From Poronia punctata (Eukaryota > Ascomycota > Sordariomycetes > Xylariales > Xylariaceae): a stretch of 64,000 bases of DNA. Each line of letters begins with the position of its first letter. Within the stretch, counting starts at the first letter, position 1. The translations under genes and the position numbers were made by a program. The notes below the pieces were generated by a model. It was not told where the DNA came from. It ran no database searches and was given only the letters and a program-made list of their open reading frames with translations. Shown piece by piece: positions 13,473 to 24,720 of the stretch. Where the stretch lies: NCBI GenBank assembly GCA_022579005.1, contig MU401619.1, positions 1 through 64,000 of the forward strand. The letters run 5' to 3'.

Positions 13473-13608
13473 ATGGAAACATTCAAAAGGAGGGGGGCAA
13501 CGTGCACTAAGTAGAGAAACTCCTCAGATGTTAAGATGTAAGTAGAGAAACTCCTTAGATCTCTAGCAGATGTCAAGATGTAAGAACAAGGTAGACGTAG
13601 GTCGGCTA
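13473..13608. repeat. Dispersed repeat, right copy flanking the transporter gene
   Basis: Second, direct copy of the repeat at 8838-8929. It contains an internal partial tandem duplication: GTAGAGAAACTCCT occurs twice, each time followed by a similar AGATGT-type stretch. It lies directly upstream of the MITE-like element at 13645. Confidence 0.6.
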
Positions 13609-13644
13609 AAATTTCTACTACTACTACTCCTTACAACACCCTAT

Positions 13645-13925
13645 CCCTTCCGAGCCCAGGTCGGCGTAATGATCCCTAGATACCTACCTTATAGGCTCTA
13701 CATTACCCTTGGTCGATCTTAAAGAACCTAAAAGGTATAAAGATTGCCTGCTATCTACTATAGAAAAGAATATAGCTTTAATATAGCTAATATAATATGC
13801 AGTACTTTTGTTATAGGCAAAATAAGGTGCAGACCTAAGTACTTTCTCGTTAACGCTTCTAATTAGCTTCAAGTCCTTGTATCGGAATAACTAATCCTCG
13901 TTACGCCGACCCGGGCTCGGACGGG
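13645..13925. mobile_element. MITE-like element with about 20-bp inverted ends
   Basis: CCGAGCCCAGGTCGGCGTAA at 13650-13669 is the reverse complement of 13901-13920 with one mismatch, and the similarity extends a few bases outward (CCCTT versus CCCGT). GC-rich inverted ends enclose an AT-rich interior of about 230 bp without a transposase ORF, which is the structure of a non-autonomous DNA transposon. No clear target duplication was identified, so the superfamily is open. Confidence 0.75.
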
Positions 13926-14302
13926 CCATATAGGCTACCCTCAGGTTACAAGGGTAGGGTTAACCTTATGTTGTCTCCATACTCTCCATCTGTTTAGCAG
14001 TGTAGCACATACGGAGATCTCCATATAAGGTACCCTACGAGTACAGCAGATGCAGCATGTCTTATATATATAGCCATCATTTCGAGTTGCTTTCTAGACC
14101 TAGTTACTTAGCCATCCATCGCACACACAATACACCGAGCCATGCTTTTCAGAATACCTTCATGAGACTATAATCAATGCAAAGCCCTTAAAACCTAGTT
14201 GATGCGTCTACTCTAGCCAGACCTCTTCTGGTGTGAAGTTGGAGGTATCAATGTGGAAACCTTCAGTTTCATCGCAATATATACCCATTAACACTTTACA
14301 TC
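13926..14302. other. Intergenic region
   Basis: No gene, RNA or repeat was recognised apart from generic short motifs. It would be the promoter of the small putative gene at 14303. Confidence 0.4.
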
Positions 14303-14642
14303 ATGGATTCGAGTTCTTACATATTATCCGACTGGCCTCCTACTGCCATCATTGCCTTGTCAACCCTACTAGTGACAGTGTTGCTAACGCTGCTTGGATG
14401 GGTTTTGCAAAGATACTGGCTTCTAAAGAGTAAGATACCGGTATCTCTACAAACTCCCTTCTTTGCGAATTTCCTCTTGTTTACTTTACCCCCTTTTGAC
14501 CCGGACATGTCCCCTCTGACCTTAGAATACGATAGGAGAAGGAGATACGGACACTGGCTCTACGCGTCAACAAGATGACGTCGAAATCGGCAGCATTAAC
14601 ACTACATCCGAGAGTAAGGCCCGGTTTACTACCGAACAATAA
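14303..14642 (+). CDS. Putative small single-pass membrane protein
   Basis: Not a recognised family. The first exon (14303-14429) encodes about 42 residues with one strongly hydrophobic stretch at about residues 13-38 (Ala/Ile/Leu/Val-rich), ending in Leu-Leu-Lys. Unspliced reading continues to a stop at 14576-14578. If an intron at 14430-14535 is removed (donor GTAAGA, branch CTGAC, acceptor ATAG), the frame shifts to an acidic polar tail rich in Asp, Gln, Ser and Thr, with stop TAA at 14640-14642, for a total of 77 aa. The tail reads like a cytosolic domain, which favours the spliced form. The gene sits between a MITE and a retroposon-like insertion in a repeat-rich strip, so a young or lineage-specific gene, or chance, is possible. 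Transcription is unknown. Confidence 0.35.
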
Positions 14643-15989
14643 GAGTACCTATTCAAAAGCCCCTACCTCCCAGTCTAACAATTGATGAGCAGGGTTCGAG
14701 TCCGCCACGACTTTGGCGTCCACCCCTCGGACCATCTCGCCGCCGCCTACACACGACGAGGCTACACACGACGAGGGCGGCGAACCGAGCTGAACCGTAC
14801 AAACAGAATGGGGTCACAGTCTTCTCGATCATAAGATGACTTATAAGGGACATGATGGCAGGGTATGGATGGCGTTTGGGATGGTGCAGGCAGGATATTT
14901 TCGGTGCATTGAACAAGGCAAGGATGGAAATTTTTGGATACTTGACTTGCTTGTGAAGTATACCAAAACGTGGATTGGTGGCAGCTGCTGTAGGGCTGGC
15001 GACTCCAACAAGAGAGTGGGATCCCCTTTTTTCTTGTCCGATGCAGGGCAAGAAGCCGGTGGGGATATGTACACAATCTGTAATACGGGTGAGGTAATAC
15101 AGCCTGCTAAGAATTCTATATAGACAACAATAGACAAGAAGATATATCAGCGCTTTTATATAAAGTCTAAGAGATTTTATTTTGCACATAAAAGTGATAT
15201 AGGCAACCTGCTTAGCCCCTTTCCCGTACTTCTTATTTGCGCTGCGAGAGGGGTAGCCGAGGATTTTACTTTTCTGAATCTGAATACGATCAGGTTTCCA
15301 ACACGACTACAAGTACAAATAAGCTCCTGCTGGAAATCCTAGGGTTTAAGGACTGATTGTGTGAGTTGAGAAGCTGTGATTGCTGTGTCCACACATACCC
15401 GGGGGCATGGAAACGGGGTATGGAAACGGTCCTTTCCCGGAAAAGAACGCGTATTGAACGAAACCCCTGTTCAAGACCGCATAGTACCTCTTTTCCTTTC
15501 CTTTCCCGGCAGATTTCATCCTAACCACTTACCCTGTTGCAAATCTAACGCTTCTAACCCCTTTCCTATGACTATTTATACTATTTACACTATATTATTC
15601 CCTTTCTTAGTGTTTTAGTCTATTCCATAGCCCTCGCAGGTTGATTTATCTGCTTTTTAAAGGGGACCTAACGGATACAAAGATCACCAGTTGACCTACT
15701 AGGTAACCCACCCTTTCTATTTTTAAACCTCAACCTTTTTAACTTAACCTTAATCCTTTAGACCTTAGCAATAATCTGAAGGTAATAAGTAGGTAGCAGG
15801 GCAGGTAGGTTGCAAAATAGGTATAGCTTAGATGTTGTAACATTTTTCAAGTATATATAATAGGTCTTAGAATATCTGTAGGACCAGAAGAACGGTAGTT
15901 ATCCGTGGGACGGTCCGTTTCCCAAAAGAACCGAAGGATTCACGTATGGTACGGAACGGAACGCTAGACGTATGAAACCAAGTGCTACC
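14643..15989. other. Gene-poor intergenic stretch
   Basis: Only short ORFs (at most 178 codons) without recognisable similarity on either strand. A tRNA B-box-like sequence occurs at 14693-14703 but no tRNA folds around it. Sequence from about 15190 to 15990 is mixed and AT-leaning, with no identifiable features. Confidence 0.5.
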
Positions 15990-16649
15990 TACCACATATT
16001 ATGCAACCTTCCCTCCTTTCCCATTTTCACTCCTTAGAAAGGGCCCACTTTTACAGACTTTTGCACACATCACCGGCTTCATTTTCTTCATCCACTATAT
16101 CTGGCAAACCAGGTACATTATATATCTGGCCAACCAGGTATATACGCCCTAGGCCGACCGGTTAATCTAGACGGCTAGCAGCGGGTTAATAAAGCCGAGG
16201 TGACTATGGCAGAAGGGAAGGTTCCGACGGTGGTTTGTGCCGTCGTTAAATAAAGGATTAACCTGGCCTTGTCGGCAACGACGATTGTCGCCGGCACCTT
16301 ATGGTCGGCAGAGGCGTAGCACGCTACAGAAAAAGGACGTTAAAGGCTTGAGCGACGGAGGGCTGTACCTTTAGGGGCCGGGCTTAGAGAAGGCAAATGG
16401 CCGGCGGCGTCCTTTTTTTTGCAGCGTTGCCAACCTAACCTATAGGTTTTTTACCCTCGTTGCCAAAAAGTGTAGCGAGGGTTTTCCCTATAGCTTGCCC
16501 AAATGGGGTTAGGGGCTAGGTTATGCATAGGGCGTCTTTCCTAACATAAACCCGAAAAGAGGTCACGTGGGGGGGTAGCAGTGGATTAATCACTAGGTCC
16601 CTAAGTTAGACGTTAATAAACCATAACCATAACCATACCACATATTATG
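15990..16649 (+). mobile_element. Retroposon-like insertion with a 14-bp target duplication
   Basis: TACCACATATTATG occurs exactly at 15990-16003 and 16636-16649. The 632 bp between them end, just before the second copy, in a short simple-sequence tail (CCATAACCATAACCAT). A duplication of this length plus a 3' tail is the signature of target-primed insertion by a LINE or SINE. The interior is GC-rich in its middle and has no intact ORF, no recognisable reverse transcriptase and no clear Pol III promoter. It could be a 5'-truncated LINE or a SINE-like copy. Chance repetition of 14 bp at this spacing is unlikely but not excluded. Confidence 0.5.
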
Positions 16650-16887
16650 TACGTTAGGTACTCGTACGTGGGGTTGCTCTGCCTGCGGGTCTAACCTAGG
16701 GGTATTATGGCAGCACTAAAATAGCGGGGCCGCTCATTACATCATCCCGCGCTTTACCGCACTAGGGCGGAAAAGCTCTCAAAAATCAATCAATCAATTA
16801 TCAATCTATTTCAAAGCTTCCCCGACCATCCATTACGCCATCATATTTCACATCAAACCTCCAAGGGGCGCCTACAGACGATCAAAA

Positions 16888-18207
16888 ATGCAGCTTCTCC
16901 CTCAAACAGCATCGAGATGGGCTCTGAAAACATTGTCCTCGACAACCCGTAACTCCCGCGGTCTTCCCTTTATCTGCGCAACATGTCGTACCCTCCAACA
17001 CAAACAATCCTCACGACAGCCGCAACACCGACCCTTCTCATCCAATCCCATCTTTCGCGACGATGATACTGCTTCTGCGCAAACGAAATCGACGACACCT
17101 CCTCCCCCACCATCATCAGGCTACGCGCGCCTCACCACGCGCCGACTAATCTCGATATCTGGCAGAGACGCGCCAACATTCCTACAAGGCCTCACGACGA
17201 CGGGCATCATAGGCGGGACGGAATCGAACTATTGCGGATTCCTAAATGCTCTCGGTCGCGTCTTGCACGACGTCTATATATACAATGTCCCCGGCGGACT
17301 CGGCGACCCGGAATTTTTGATCGAAGTAGACGCGGCGCAAGCGACGACTCTCCTGAAACATCTCAAGCGATATAAACTCCGCAGCCAGATATCCGTCCGC
17401 GCCGTAGGTGAGGACGAGATGGGTGTATGGCAGGTATGGGGCCACGAAATCAACAACAGTGCAATTGCCAGGGAAGAATCCGGAAACGGTAATAATATTG
17501 TTATCCCGGACTTACGCGCCCCGGGGATGGGCTATCGCGTTTTAAATATCGGTGGTGGTACGGACCTGTCTCTACCAAATCTGAATAACATGGATTTATC
17601 CCCCTCCGACGAATCCGCATACCGTATCCGTCGCTACCTCCTTGGCGTGCCCGAGGGATCGGCCGAGATCCCTTCCGGCAATGCATTACCCCAGGAATCC
17701 AACATGGACTTGATGGGCGGGATTGATTTCCGCAAGGGATGTTATGTCGGACAGGAACTCACCATCCGGACTCGCCATCGGGGCGTTGTGCGGAAAAGGA
17801 TTATTCCTTGTATTCTCTACGACAATAACGATTCCCGCCCTCCTACATCTCTAGAATATTCCCCCTCGTCTATCACGTCCCAGTTACGCGGTGGGATGAC
17901 GATAGGTCGATTGGGTAAAAAGGGGAGGAGCACGGGGACCTATCTGGCTGGGGTGGGAAATATCGGTCTGGCCCTTTGTCGGGTGCAGATTATGAGTGAT
18001 CTTGTTGTTCCGAATGATTCGGGGAGTTCGTTGGAATTTGATCCGAGGGCGGAGTTTGTTGTCAAGGATAAAGAGAAAGAGGGAGAGGGGAAGGGAGAAG
18101 AAAAGGAAGGGCCGGGGGTTAAGATTAAGGCTTTTGTGCCGGAGTGGTTGAGGAAAAGGTTGGATGAGGATGTTGTTGTTGGTGGTGGTGGTGGTAAACA
18201 GCATTGA
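16888..18207 (+). CDS. IBA57: Mitochondrial iron-sulfur cluster assembly factor, IBA57/CAF17 (YgfZ/GcvT family)
   Basis: Folate-binding-type protein of the mitochondrial matrix. Family knowledge: IBA57 works with ISCA1/ISCA2 to mature [4Fe-4S] proteins such as aconitase and lipoate synthase. A single exon encodes 439 aa. The first 55 or so residues are rich in Arg, Ser and Gln and poor in acidic residues, as in a mitochondrial presequence. A Pro run follows, then the conserved GcvT-like fold from about residue 80 (RDAPTFLQGL). The family signature KGCYVGQE lies at about residues 283-290 and is followed by TRHRGVVRKR. The C-terminal 45 residues are low complexity: a Lys/Glu/Gly stretch, then Val/Gly repeats. 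No intron is needed. It converges on EFL1, whose stop is 588 bp away. Confidence 0.93.
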   Translation: MQLLPQTASRWALKTLSSTTRNSRGLPFICATCRTLQHKQSSRQPQHRPFSSNPIFRDDDTASAQTKSTTPPPPPSSGYARLTTRRLISISGRDAPTFLQGLTTTGIIGGTESNYCGFLNALGRVLHDVYIYNVPGGLGDPEFLIEVDAAQATTLLKHLKRYKLRSQISVRAVGEDEMGVWQVWGHEINNSAIAREESGNGNNIVIPDLRAPGMGYRVLNIGGGTDLSLPNLNNMDLSPSDESAYRIRRYLLGVPEGSAEIPSGNALPQESNMDLMGGIDFRKGCYVGQELTIRTRHRGVVRKRIIPCILYDNNDSRPPTSLEYSPSSITSQLRGGMTIGRLGKKGRSTGTYLAGVGNIGLALCRVQIMSDLVVPNDSGSSLEFDPRAEFVVKDKEKEGEGKGEEKEGPGVKIKAFVPEWLRKRLDEDVVVGGGGGKQH

Positions 18208-18794
18208 TTTCGATTGTAGTATTATATAGCCTATGCATGTGTGTTTTTTTTTGTTTCGGCGTGTGTTTAATACGTACCTGGTAACCTAAATATCATAATT
18301 AAAATGAAATTTAGGTTGGTTACATCAGCGTTTGTGCATACATGATTCTGCGCCGAAAAGCTAAGCCATGTGGCTACCCGGTATCTTAGATCAACCAACT
18401 ACGTGTACATCCAGATTTGCTCGTACCTGTAAATTGACAGATATGGGGGGGGAAGGGGGTAAAAATTTCGGTAACCAGAGCTATCCAATGGTCATACAGT
18501 TCGGCCTTTCAGGTTAGGTTGCTACATACCAGATATAATACGGGAATGCGACCGTATGGACAAATCATCGATAGTGGCATCTGTTTTTTGTTGCATGGAA
18601 GATCAAGCAGGTATTTCGATCTAGATGATGATTTTGTCACTGCACGACACCAACTAACCTAACCCAGACAAGTACCTATGTACCCGCAAAGTAACCGGCT
18701 GTTCCCGAAAAACCCCAACCCACGTGTCTACACGGTGCCACATTCATGATCCGCATGCACCCCACACCCTACCCCCGAAAAGGTAGGTACCTGT
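18208..18794. other. Convergent intergenic region between IBA57 and EFL1
   Basis: Both 3' UTRs end here. T-rich, GT-rich and A-rich stretches are present as expected for fungal poly(A) regions. No gene or repeat was seen. Confidence 0.6.
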
Positions 18795-21700
18795 TTACCT
18801 CTTCAGCGTCTTCTGTTTCTCAGCCGCAACCCTCTGTCCCCTGCCCTCAACGAGCAAACCCTTCTTTCTCCTTACACCGTCCATATATCTCTTGGCCACA
18901 TTCTCCTTATCAGCAAGTTCGCCTAGATCCTCAAGATCGTCCTCTGTAAAGGGTACCCAGAAGGGATCTTCGTCGAGGACTTCGAACCCGGCGAATATGA
19001 GCTGGGGTTGTGCCGCCCCCGATGTGCGCTTGCGCATCTCGTCGGCGAATCCGAATGATTCCGCTACTGGGAGGAGGGATTGGATGGTGAAGAAGGGCGT
19101 GCCTTCTTTCATCTGTTCCGATAGGACACGGCCGCGACGGCGGGTTAGGACGTCGTATACGCGACCTAGGACTTCGGCTGTTTTCTGTATTAGTACGCTT
19201 TCTTCTTACAGAGGAAGGCGGGGGTAACTTACTACTGGCTTGGATCTCGCAAGAGTACATGGCGAGCATGAGTCGTGGAGACCAGTCCAAGAAACCTTGT
19301 CGGATAGCCTGCTGCACCGTCTTGATAGTTTCGCCCGTCAACCTGCCAAGCCGATCGCGAGCAGACGCGTCTTCCTCGGTGGATGTTACAGTCATATCTT
19401 CGATGACGATACCGACACCCTGCACAGCTTCATGACATAGCGGACCCTGGCTCATTGCGAGCTGGAAGGCATACGTAACCTTGTCACAGAGATGTGATGC
19501 ATGAAGAGCCTCGCCAGCCCCCGGTGCGTCCCCCCGTAGCTTCTCGCCTAAGAAGACCTTGGGGAACAAGCCGTCTTTTGTAGCGTCGATGAGCAGATTC
19601 GGACCTGTGCGTCGGGGTCCAAATGCGGCGACTTTATCGACGACATCCTTCCATGATTCACGACCCTTGCCGCTTTCCAGAACATCTCGAAGTTGACTCT
19701 TTAGTTCATCGAGCGACAAAGTCTGACTCTTGTCGATCTCCTCGTCCATCTCTACCACGTTCTCATCCTCCAATTCATCCTTGTTGCTATCCGTCTCCTC
19801 TGCTCCTTGCTTCTGTTCGGAATACACGCGTTTTATCGATGTGGCATTCTTGAGAAGAAATTCGGTCACGTTTTGCGGAAGAGGCCGGACTCGTACCGTG
19901 ATGCTTACTTGCTTCGACGTCGTCACGCCCACCACAACACCTCTTCCTAATTCTTTGTTCGTTGGCGGGCGCATCTCTTCGGCCTTTACGATGGTCTCCC
20001 GGTATGGAACGATAGGTGCACCCGCCTGTATCTCGCATCTTGCAAATCTCTCCTTGAGATCTGTCAAGCAGCGTTCTAGGTGCAGTTCGCCAGCTGTCAG
20101 AAGAACGTGTTCGCCGCTTCGAAATTGCTCGTATTCGGCGCAGGGGTCGCTTTGCACCAGAAGCTTCAATCCGTCGATCATCTTATCGAGGTCGGCGGGA
20201 TTCACAGGCTCGAGGGCGACACGAACAATCGGCTTGCCCACCATGGTAACTCCGGCCAAGTTGACGGCGCCTTCAAGCTGACTGCACAGTGTCCCAGACT
20301 TTAGGATATGTCCCTCGAGACCGCCGATGCCGAAGACAACGCCAGCAGGGACGGAATCCAGGGATTCCAAGTTGCGTCCCATGAGCATGTAGAGCGACGT
20401 GACCGTCACCTTCTGCGGCTTCGGAGCCGCATGCGGATTAGCAGGCGAGAATTTCGGTGCCAGCACGTAGAGCTCGTCGCCGACAGACAGTGTTCCCGAG
20501 TATATCCTTGCAAAACCAATTAGGTGCTCCGTCTCGGCTTGTTTCTCCTCCGCCTCGGGCACAAAGTTGTCCAGCGAGACGTCCTCCAGTGCCGTCACCA
20601 GATCTGATTGTCCACCGTTCTCGGCTTTCTGTGCCTGTGCAAACTCGGCCCGTTTCCTCCTCGCCAGCTCCCTAGCCTCTTCGGCGCTGAGCTGACCGCC
20701 TCCTCGTCTCTTGTTCTGTGGTAGTTCGCTTTCAGGTACTGACACCATTTTGCTGACGTATGCTACTACAGGATCGGACTTTGAAGATTTGAAACCGATC
20801 ATAGCCTCCTTGATCTTGGGGTCGATCTGATCAGAACCTGGAGAATCCTCTAACAAGTCCGGTAGCCGCTCTGCTTGCGCTGCTATAGGGGACGGGAGTG
20901 ATTCGACAACAGAGACAAGCAATGCAGTGGATAGTGGTAGCCATGATGAGAATATTGTTGTCATCAGGAGGCGGGGGTCGCGTGCCCGGGCAATGTGAGG
21001 GGGTACTGTAATATTTAAGGACTTGGTAATCTTCTCGAGTAAAACGGGATCGCTAGACAAGTTAGCACATGAAGTCGGCAGCTTCTTCCGCATGGTTTGG
21101 TGCTATTCGGAATGTGGTCACTTACCCCTTTCCGTGGTCACCTCCCACCGTTGCTTGATAAACGGCCCAGACTTGGTCAAGCACAAGTTGCACAAACATG
21201 GGCTTCAGATTTCGGCCTTTCAAGTGCTTTCGTCCCAAAACCTTCTTCGTCTTCGGATCGAGATAAAAGTCTCCCCATAAGACCTTCTCCATTATGTTTC
21301 GCTTTATGCCCAGCTTCTTCTCGTATAGGCTGGCGAACTGGCGAACGGTAAATGCCCAGCCGTCGACGGCACTACTAAATATGACGTTATTCTTTTCTGG
21401 GGCAAAGTATAGTTCCTCGTCGTCTCGCTCTTCGAATTGGAAAGAGCCAGCATCAGTCTCGACGTCTTCGGTTTTGGTTCCTTTCGCTGCTGCCGCGGCC
21501 ACTCGTTCGTCCATGCGCTCCCTCCAGTTCAAGTCCTCTTCCATGCGCTCGCCCTGGAAGAAACTTCCCAATACCGCGTTGACTTGCTCGAGGAGCTTGT
21601 TAAGGTGAATATAAGCCTCTCCTGGAGTCATCTTCAACTCGGTCACTAAACGGTCGATCTTATTTAGAACCAACAGGGGCTTCAGTTTCTCGACCCATGT

Positions 21701-22194
21701 CTGTCGTAGCACAGTAACGGTTTGACTGCAGACGCCTTCTACGGCATCCACTAAAACGCAGGCGCCGTCGCACAGCCGTGAAGCGGTTGATACTTCGCTG
21801 CTGAAATCAATATGACCTGGCGAATCTATGAGGTTTATAAGATATTCCTTTGGCTGAGGTGTCGCGTCAGGCGCCGATCTCCGCATCATGGAGAAATATA
21901 GAGAAATGGCAGAAGATTCCATGGTGATTCCCCTGATTTGCTCATCCGGCCGTGAATCCAAATAGCGGATCTTGCCAGCGAGTTTAGGTGAGATGATGCC
22001 ATTTGTGGCAAGCAGAGCATCTGTGAGTGATGTCTTGCCGTGGTCGACATGAGCTAGAATACAAATCTTCTATCGTGTAAGTCTTGACATGTAGGAACGG
22101 GGAAGAGGAGTCGCGATGAGGGGACACTCACATTCCGCACATCGTCTGCATGCTGTTGCAGGCTAGCAAGTTTATCAGGCGTAACCACAGGCAT
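18795..22194 (-). CDS. EFL1: Ribosome assembly GTPase EFL1/RIA1 (elongation factor 2-like)
   Basis: Cytosolic GTPase that, with the SBDS orthologue, releases the anti-association factor Tif6/eIF6 from nascent 60S subunits. Four exons, minus strand: 22194-22132, 22066-21126, 21052-19233, 19177-18795, giving 1068 aa. The G1 motif AHVDHGKT is at residues 26-33, then [13 protein letters not shown]3 DSPGHIDF and G4 NKID. An EFL1-type charged insertion follows domain G. EF-2-like domains II-V follow, ending with [26 protein letters not shown] and [15 protein letters not shown]. The third exon is entered through the acceptor behind GCTAACTTGTCTAG, which restores the frame. The fourth uses the second of two adjacent AGs, which alone gives the family sequence. 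Length matches the family. It is divergent from the eIF3l gene with 938 bp between starts. Confidence 0.95.
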
Positions 22195-23132
22195 TTTGGC
22201 GGTATTTTATGATGATGAGACAAAGGGGCGATAAGAAATGGTCGCTCTTGAGTGTCGCGAGGCTTGTGAGGGTAGTGGTGGGAATATATAACGAAGTATC
22301 CGGAATTGGGTTTAGACTCGATCAGAACGTTCTTAGGTTAGCCAATACTCGTAGATGACTAATACCCGTATGATGCAGGATGATTCATAAGTGGCTCGGC
22401 TTGTATGCAACACAACTGTCGCTACTCGTAGTATAGCAGATAGATCTGCCGTCAGAGAAATCTTGAGCCTTTATATGCCTTCTAAACCCTTCCCAAGGCT
22501 TTGCAAAGACTGCGCGAGCTACTGACGCTTGAGCTTCTGTTTGTTAATGTTTGTTATGACTTTCCGCTAAGATGGTTGGTGGGGCACCAGAGCAAGGATC
22601 TTTAAATCTTCACTGAGGAGATGGGGCAATCAGAAACACTTTCTACGGTAATCAAAGAGGGAAATAAGCTTTCTAATTCTCAGATATACATGTACAAAGC
22701 TACCCCAAGATAAGTAGACAGACATGGAAGGAATTTCAGGACATGTAGGGACCTAACGTGTAAATTGGCCTCCAACAGCCTACAGGTGACGTTCAGCAAA
22801 TGCTGGTTACCCCGCCATCCCACCAAACTTTCAACCGTTATCTCCTTTAAAGCACTTCCTATCGATAAACCGATAAGCCCAACAGCCAGAAGACCATTGG
22901 GCCAGATATTCCACCAACCCTAATTCGCTAAAACTTCGGTTCTTTGAATCTGGTCTGCCTTGGCCCAACCCATTCGAAAAATTATCGACGAAGCCCCGCC
23001 GCGCTGAGTGCGAATCGAGTGAGTGGAAGCGAAATCGCCCTTTCAGACCCAACCGCCCCTTCGTCACCACCGTGACAACCGTTCATCATCGTGACGACCC
23101 CTGTCGAACGAACTTAATATCATCCTTTCACG
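22195..23132. promoter_or_regulatory. Divergent promoter region EFL1 / eIF3l
   Basis: 938 bp separate two divergently transcribed translation-related genes and must contain both promoters and leaders. No other ORF is supported. A TGACG motif with nearby GTCGAACG-type sequence lies shortly upstream of the eIF3l start. Promoter function is inferred from position only. Confidence 0.5.
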
Positions 23133-24720
23133 ATGAGCGGCCTACGAAATGGTGCCGCGCCCGTGCGCACTGTCGAGGACGACAGCGACGTTGAGGAGGA
23201 GGCCCTCGTCGCCGACTACAAGGAACAAGTCCAATATGAAGACGGCATGGAGGACCTCGAGCGCGTCAGCTCTCTTACAATGGCCCAACAGACCGACGAC
23301 ATCCAGTCAAGATTAGTTGCTGCCGCCCAGCCTCTTGATTTCTCCGCCCCGTTGGAGGTCAAGTTCCAGAGCTACGATGCTTACTGCAACCTCTTCCATT
23401 TCATCCTCAATTCCGACGGCCCTGTCGATCTCGAACCTCCGTCGGTTAGTTTTATCCGTTAGTCCTTTTGGACGGCCGATTGTCGCCCGTATGTGTAATG
23501 ATATATACTGACGAAGACTGTTGTGTAGCATTACTGGGCATGGGACGTCATCGATGAATTTATCTACCAGTTTAACTCATTCTCCACTTACCGTCTGCGG
23601 ATCGCACGTCAAGCCAGAGACAATGAGGAGGAAAGACAAATCCTGCGCGAGAACCCCAACACCTGGGGCTGCTACAGCGTGTTGAACGTCCTATACTCGC
23701 TCATTCAGCGGTCACAGATCTTGGAGCAGCTGGCTGCCATGAAGCGAAACGAGGACCCTGCCGCAGTTGCTGGCGAGTACGGCAATAAGACGCTCTACCG
23801 AATGCTCGGCTACTTCTCCATCATCGGTCTCCTCCGCGTCCACACCCTGCTAGGTGACTTCAGCCTTGCGCTGAAGACGCTCGACGATATCGAGCTTAAC
23901 AAGAAGGCCATGTTCGCCCGTGTCATGGCTGCTCACTTCACCACGTATTACTACGTTGGCTTCTCCTACATGATGATGCAACGGTACGCCGATGCTATCC
24001 GCATGTTCAGCCATATCCTCGTCTACGTTTCCCGGACGAAGAACTTCCAGAAGAACGCACAATACGATTCCATCACCAAGAAGAATGATCAGATGTACGC
24101 TCTTATTGCCATCTGCGTTGCATTCCACCCCACACGCCTGGATGACACCATCCACACCGCTCTGCGAGAGAAGTACGGAGACCAGCTCCTGAAGCTACAG
24201 CGTGGCGGTCCCGAATCTCTCCCCATCTTCGAGGAGCTGTTCCGAGCTGCCTGCCCCAAATTCATCTCACCCACACCTCCCGACTTTGATAACCCAGAGG
24301 CCAATGTCGATCCGATTGAACACCACCTCTCCATCTTCATGGATGAGGTCAAGACCAACATGTTCAGCCCCACCTTGAAGTCGTACTTGCGTCTCTACAC
24401 AACCATGGATCTTAAGAAGCTCGCTGGGTTCCTAGACAAGCAGCCCGAGGAACTCCGCTCCCTACTACTGGTGAACAAGCAGAGGACCAAGCAACTGCGC
24501 TGGGCCGACCAGGGTCTGCTGGATGGCGAGTGGGTGAACGTCAGCGATTTGGATTACGCCCTACAGGGGGTAAGTTGCAACCCTACTCTTCTCCAACGAC
24601 TTTCCCGTGGTAGTAGTACTAACCATGGATCTGCAGGATCTTATTCACATTTCAGAGGCCAAGGTGGGACGGAAACTCGTCGATTGGTATCTGCGCAACT
24701 TGACGCGGACATATAACTGA
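23133..24720 (+). CDS. Eukaryotic translation initiation factor 3 subunit L
   Basis: Subunit of the eIF3 scaffold that binds the 40S ribosome during translation initiation. Three exons join in phase: 23133-23444, 23529-24569, 24637-24720, giving 478 aa, the usual size for eIF3l. The start follows TTTCACG and an acidic N-terminus (VEDDSDVEEEAL). The central region carries family blocks HYWAWDVIDEFIYQFNSF, NTWGCYSVLNVLYSLIQRSQ, YRMLGYFSIIGLLRVH and YVGFSYMMMQRYADAI. The C-terminal PCI/winged-helix part includes DLIHISEAKVGRKLVDWYLR and ends NLTRTYN. The last intron has a consensus branch site ACTAAC. Codon use is strongly C-ending, as in highly expressed fungal genes. Confidence 0.96.

Noticed and set aside
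14693..14703. GGTTCGAGTCC, a perfect tRNA B-box-like sequence
   Set aside because: The flanking bases do not pair as a T-arm, and no A box, anticodon arm or acceptor stem could be drawn around it.
14836..15189. Overlapping frames of 95-178 codons on both strands
   Set aside because: No recognisable protein on either strand, and neither frame can be extended by convincing introns.
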